DNA of 64,000 bases, from NCBI GenBank assembly GCA_023213315.1, contig JAKCPI010016940.1, forward strand, positions 17,377 to 81,376, read 5' to 3'. Positions 59,598 to 64,000 of the stretch are shown here, piece after piece (within the stretch, counting starts at the first letter, position 1; each line of letters opens with the position of its first letter). Made by a program: the position numbers and the translations under genes. The notes under the pieces were generated by a model, which was given only the letters and a program-made list of their open reading frames with translations, was not told the DNA's origin and did no database searches. The stretch comes from Euborellia annulipes. Its lineage: Eukaryota; Arthropoda; Insecta; Dermaptera; Anisolabididae.

Positions 59598-60051
59598 GCC
59601 TAAGTTGTCTAAAAGACTGTGTGTGTGTGAATGGAAAAAATGTGTGAGTGTTAAAAAAAAAATTTAATGTACTTTTTGAATGTGTATTTTCTATTAATAT
59701 AAGAAAAAACCTCAAAAAACAAGTGGTAATGTTTAATTATATTATTAGAAAAAATATATAATAAAAAGAATAATAATCAGGTATTAAATACTAACATTGA
59801 ATTGTCTGATAAATTATTTGACAGGAAGATTATTAGCTTGGGAAATTTGTGATCGCCAAATGTGTTTTTTTTTTTATTAATATAGTTTACATATATTTAT
59901 AATTTTTGTTTTGGATTTATTTATGGACATACGGATATGTAGTAGGGATTGTTAAATTATTCTGGCTTCGTCGCCCGTCTAGGAATATCGATTGACCTCC
60001 GGAGTCACTTTGATTTTTAGTCCTCCAAAATACACCCGACTCGACAATATA

Positions 60052-60610
60052 AACTGCTGGTCAAAAGTATTGCATAAAATTGAAAAATGTAATAAAATGT
60101 TGTAATTTGAATTATAAAAACAATTTTTCATTTTAAATTATATATTTATTTTATATTTACTTATAATCGTCCCAAAATTCACTATATTCACTCTATTCTC
60201 TCCAGATGGAAGGATGAGAGTATGGAGGCGACAAGGGGAGTGGTATGCAAGAGTTAACATCTCCCCAAAAGAGTTTTGGCGGCTGTGGGATTATGGTTAG
60301 GAGAGGCATAAGTTTTGATGCCAGTACAGAGTTGCACATTGTTGATGCTGGTACATTAAATGCCCAGAGGTATCTTAATGCTATCCAGCAATATGTTGTG
60401 CCATTTGCCAGAAGAGTCGGTGATAATTTTTTATTTATGCAAGACAACGCCATATGTCACACTGCTCGAGTTGTACTGCAGTACCTAGAAGACGTTTCAA
60501 TAAATCGTTTGGTTTCCCCACCAAGAAGTCCAAAAAAAATATATAATAATAGATTTTAATTTCAAATTACAACATTTTTAAATTGTATGCAATACTTTTG
60601 TCCAGCAGTT
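60052..60610 (+). mobile_element. Internally deleted Tc1/mariner element
   Basis: Ends are inverted repeats beginning AACTGCTGG and continuing TCAAAAGTATTGCAT, against ATGCAATACTTTTG then TCCAGCAGTT on the right. TA dinucleotides flank both ends (60050-60051 and 60611-60612), the target of this superfamily. At 559 bp it is far shorter than an autonomous copy and keeps only a central piece of transposase. Confidence 0.85.
60205..60559 (+). pseudogene. Tc1/mariner transposase fragment
   Basis: One frame reads DGRMRVWRRQGEWYARVNISP; a shift near 60270 leads to GGCGIMVRRGISFDA, then GTLNAQRYLNAI, FARRVGDNFLFMQDNAICHTA and NRLVSPPRSPK. This is the DDE core around the second Asp (QDNA.xHTA) and the third-acid approach (PPRSP). 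The N-terminal DNA-binding part and C-terminus are gone. Dead transposase. Confidence 0.85.
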
Positions 60611-60896
60611 TATTTGGAGGCGAGTGGAACGCACATAGACAAAAACACACCACAGCAGGATTTCCGTTGTATAGTCTACTCTACTCTATTTTGGTAGACT
60701 CTATTGTATAAAATTAATTTTCAACAAAGCAAAAATAAGAAGTTAATCCTAATAAATTATATTAAACCTATTCATTTGAATATTATTGTTAATTCGACCC
60801 AATTAAAATGTCGATTTTCATAAAGTCATAAATAATTGAATAATAATATCTTCTTCAGAACTCGTTTTCTTAATTAAATTAATTAGAAGAGCTTAC

Positions 60897-61031
60897 CGCA
60901 ATCTGTCTCGTCTTCACCACCCACACAATCACGTCGATGATCACATCGATGAGTCTCAGGAAGGAGTCTTCCATCAAGACATTCGAACCAGGTCAGGTTG
61001 CCATCAATAAAATTAACTCCCAGCTTCTGAA
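60897..61031 (-). CDS. LDLa-repeat protein exon, module lacking Cys1 and Cys3
   Basis: 45 codons. Acceptor TTTCTAG, donor GTAAGC, phase 1-1. The tail reads FEC-x11-C-x5-C-x8-C with DCVGGEDETDC at the end, clearly LDLa. Only four of the six cysteines are present; by position Cys1 and Cys3 are missing, which are disulfide partners in this fold. NLT is a potential N-glycosylation site. Confidence 0.8.
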
Positions 61032-61307
61032 CTAGAAACAAATCAAACCCACAATTAATTCAAGTGGAAATGTACATGTTACTTTTCAAAATGATAATAA
61101 TATAATATCTTAACAAAACAAATTTGATATACTCTATTCATTTAAATTCAGTTCGGTTATCATCTCTTTAATTAGAATAACGTAGGCTATATATTATTTT
61201 ACGAAGACAAATATTTTCAAGTGTTGATTATGCATTATAATTGACCTAATGAAAACGAATTAATAAGAGGAAATAACAATTTGTTTTGTATGCGTGTCAA
61301 TATACTG

Positions 61308-61717
61308 CAGGGGCGTATATAGAAATAAGTATATATATATTTTTTTAAGAAACTAAATTTTTTACACGAAATTTTTTGCTGAACATTTTTTCTTTTGAGA
61401 AACTGTTTTTCATCCTGCGGAAAAATTTTTTTTTCTCCAGGCGTGAAAATTATTTTAGCTTTTGTTTTAGAGACACGAAATTTTTGCCGTTCCTCGGAAC
61501 ATTTTTTCTTTTGCGGAACTCAAGTTTTCCACCCTGCGAGGAAAAAATTTTTTTAGCGGAAATATATTATTTATAAAATAATTTTTCACGCTGCGGGGCC
61601 AATTGAACATTTCGGGAGGGGGGGGGGAGTCTCGCTGATGTCTGTATATCCCTATACGTGTTTGGAAAATTTCGGGGGGAGGCCTGGGCTCCCTCGGCCC
61701 CCTTATTTACGCCACTG
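61308..61717. mobile_element. hAT-type MITE, TSD ATATACTG
   Basis: Ends CAGGGGCGTATATAG and CTTATTTACGCCACTG; exact duplications ATATACTG at 61300-61307 and 61718-61725. Body has repeated GCGGAA..ATTTTT segments like those at 22340-22560. Confidence 0.9.
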
Positions 61718-62514
61718 ATATACTGTATATTAAAAAGACGATGGTTTACTCGTAAAAAATTTAAAAAAAAAATTAATGATAAATTTATATATTTAAAAAA
61801 TTTGTATGATCCAAATGATTTAAATAAATATACATCGGACTGCCTGGGATCCGAACCTGCACCAATTGGCTTTAAGATCAAATTTATTAATGATATCTAT
61901 GACTAATCAAGTATTGATTGAATATTAACATTTTATTCGAATTCGTATAGAGATCTCGAAAACTATTTTATATTTAATTGGAGTGCATATCAGACTACAT
62001 TACTGTTGTACGGTACAACTTTGAGCCTATCGACAGTTTAAAATTTTTATTTTTATTTTAAGAAAAAAATCATGATTTGGATCAGAGTAAAAAAAAAAAA
62101 AGTAAAAATGAGACACTAATTACATTGAACTATTTAATTTTTCCCAAGAATTTGTAATTTAATAACAAGACCTAAAAACTAACTTTTAATCCCATAGGAA
62201 GAGAAAATGTTAAATATTCAACAAGTTTTTTTTTTTTTTTTTACCAATTAGAAACTTTATAATTCAATTATTAAATATATTTCTAAATAGAAATATTTTC
62301 ATAACATATTACTTTTAAATTCATTTTCTGATAATAGGCTACTTTTAAGCTTTAAGGTCGAAATTATCATTTTTGTCAAAAAGAGTGTTTATGAATATTT
62401 CATATTTTTTATTATTAAATATGTCTTTGAAAGGGTAAATTAAATTTTTTTTTTTACTCCGTCATTTACAAGGTAGATATTTTAAAAATTTGGCGCATTT
62501 AAAGACAATCGAGG

Positions 62515-62690
62515 CCTTCAGCGCCAGAACAGCCTAACCCCTTCACTTTTTTGGTTTTATGCCTTAGTATTTATTAAATCATGAATTCCAGAGTAGTACA
62601 CTACTACTCATGATATAGTAGTACAGATACTAAGGAATAAAACAAAAAAAGTGAAATGTAGGTTAGGCCGTTCTGGCACTGAAGGCCTCA
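62515..62690. repeat. Palindromic MITE
   Basis: GAGGCCTTCAGCGCCAGAAC, CCTAACCC, TTCACTTTTTTGGTTTTAT at left; complements at right ending CACTGAAGGCCTC. About 75-bp arms around ACTACTACTCATGATATAG. Confidence 0.8.
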
Positions 62691-63276
62691 ATTGCAGTTA
62701 TAAAAAAAAAAATCATGGAGCCTTTGTTTACTGGCAGATAGGTAACCCAAATGACTTCAATTAATTGCTTTAGAGAAAATATACCACTATAAGTACTTAT
62801 TTAACTAGGTAGTCTTCTCTATAAAGAAGGCGGCCGAAGGCGGGCTTTGCGACTAGTAGCCTATATAATGAATATTATTTCTTGAGAACTTTAGTAAGAT
62901 AAGTTACTTGATTTATCTGAAGGATTTTTACTTTTATCATTGAAATCATCCAATTCTCTTAACTCAAATAAGATTTGTTTATTTAGCTAATTCCGCCTGG
63001 GATTAAGGGAATATTTGTCTTAATAATTAATTAAAAGTTTAAATGAGATTTGTGATTTCCTATGATAATTTTAACATGAACAATATCAAGTATCAAATTG
63101 GATATTTCAAATACGTTTTAAAGTTAACAAAATAATTATAATTAAAAATTTTTGTCTAAATTTTTAAAATGTATTTATTAGCAAGTCTAGTAGCTACGTT
63201 CACGCATTAAAAAAAAATCTACTATTAAAAGTTTGATTTTTCGTTCAAAAATGTTAGATAGAATATTATTACATAC

Positions 63277-63432
63277 CATTAAGATTGCAGTTTATTTCGT
63301 CGAGATTATATACGCAATCAGAGACACCGTTACAAACGAATCTCTCGTTTAAACAGCGAATTCTTCTTTCTTCCGGATTTTCTTCACCAGAACTACAAAG
63401 AAGTGTTGCGTTTGGTAGGCAGACCAACATGC
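63277..63432 (-). CDS. LDLa-repeat protein exon (first in window)
   Basis: 52 codons. Acceptor TTTTTAG (minus strand), donor GTATGT, phase 1 at both ends. One six-Cys module with spacing C-x7-C-x13-C-x6-C-x5-C-x8-C. The second loop is enlarged by an EENPEERRI insert; the calcium-type motif is reduced to DCVYNLDE. NAT is a possible N-glycosylation site. LDLa modules bind ligands outside the cell or in matrix. Upstream exons lie beyond the window. Confidence 0.8.
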
Positions 63433-63473
63433 CTAAAAAAAAAAAAAAAAAAAAAAATGAAAGAAAGTGATGA

Positions 63474-64000
63474 TTTTTTACTTTCTCTTATCTCTGCCTC
63501 TATATGTTTATATATATAGAGAGAGAAAGTAGATAATGATTTCATGTCAAAAATTCGATGTCGAGATTTTGATGGATATACACGTTTTGAGGTCCCCTGA
63601 ATCCAAAAAAAGTGGTTTTTCGAGACATGGTCTGTCTGTCTGTGTTCAATTTAAAGCATGATGGATTTGGTCTAAGAGGTTTTATATTTGAGTTAGGCAC
63701 CCCCCTGAGGCGTGAAAATAAGCTTTTAATCAAAATCGTCCAAAGGGTACTAGTACTTTACTGATGTACTTTTTCAGTTTTTTCGATTTTCTCAAAATTC
63801 ACTCCAACGATTTTTTTTTAAATTCATATATCAATTATTTTTTGGATGCTCTTTAAAATGTATATTTTTATTTTGCCATTGAAATCTTCTGAAGACCACT
63901 TTACTCTTGTATTTCAGGAGAAGTGGTTGCCATGGTAACAAAATATAAATATGTTCCTATACTATTTTTTTATATTCGGCGACGAGCTGGAACAATAGAG
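63474..64000 (+). repeat. Family B element, cut by window end
   Basis: ACTTTCTCTTATCTC onward through AGTACTTTACTGATGTACTT and TGGTTGCCATGGTAAC. Lies about 40 bp beyond the acceptor of the 63277 LDLa exon. Confidence 0.88.

Larger units (their letters stand above)
56558..59661 (+). repeat. SINE-A copy split by three later insertions
   Basis: Pieces 56558-56670, 56816-56847, 57130-57166 and 59598-59661 join in order to one SINE-A, head GGCCCTCGGGATTGGTGTAG to its A-tail. Inserts: an unidentified 145-bp segment, SINE-A 56848-57116 (minus) and the hAT composite 57167-59597. Confidence 0.85.

Overview
The window looks like nuclear DNA of an animal, most likely an arthropod. It is strongly AT-rich by eye and split by introns with GT..AG borders. 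It is packed with tRNA-derived SINEs, MITEs, Helitron-like ends and microsatellites. No bacterial-type gene organisation is present. I do not name a species.

Two genes are supported. On the plus strand a complete fatty acyl-CoA reductase (FAR) runs from 12812 to 29046 in 11 exons. The exons join in frame to 511 codons plus stop, and every junction was checked for phase and GT..AG. On the minus strand six exons, read from 63432 down to 8183, each encode one LDL-receptor class A (LDLa) module. All six have phase-1 borders on both sides. They are an internal slice of a large extracellular or membrane protein whose two ends lie outside the window. The FAR gene sits wholly inside one 23.6-kb intron of the LDLa gene (8303-31897), on the opposite strand.

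The rest is repeat DNA. SINE-A, a tRNA-derived SINE of about 250 bp with A/B-box head and A-rich tail, has 14 copies, most with clear 9-14 bp target-site duplications. 'Family B' is a roughly 600-700 bp element with palindromes at both ends and an internal GT microsatellite; it has about 20 full or partial copies and some are nested in one another. hAT-type MITEs carry 8-bp duplications (1154, 14914, 22229, 50455, 61308, and a composite pair at 57167-59597). A TTAA-flanked MITE has two copies, one with a paralogous empty site in the window. A decayed Tc1/mariner copy lies at 60052-60610. Several copies of a Helitron-like 3' end (GC hairpin, then CTAG-T) are scattered.

The least expected signal is a set of hammerhead-ribozyme-like motifs, probably from Penelope-like retroelements. 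They occur at 48191-48250 (minus), 48386-48444 (plus), 43031-43071 and 57567-57612, with a weaker one at 51632. Three keep the CUGANGA core, stem II, GAAA and a stem I. The first two lie in opposite arms of a 366-bp palindrome.

Other points of interest are a tandemly duplicated splice acceptor at FAR exon 7, an LDLa module that has lost exactly the Cys1-Cys3 pair, an hAT composite inside a SINE that is itself split by another SINE, and long inverted repeats around 27.7 and 33 kb. Stretches not listed hold no gene I can recognise.
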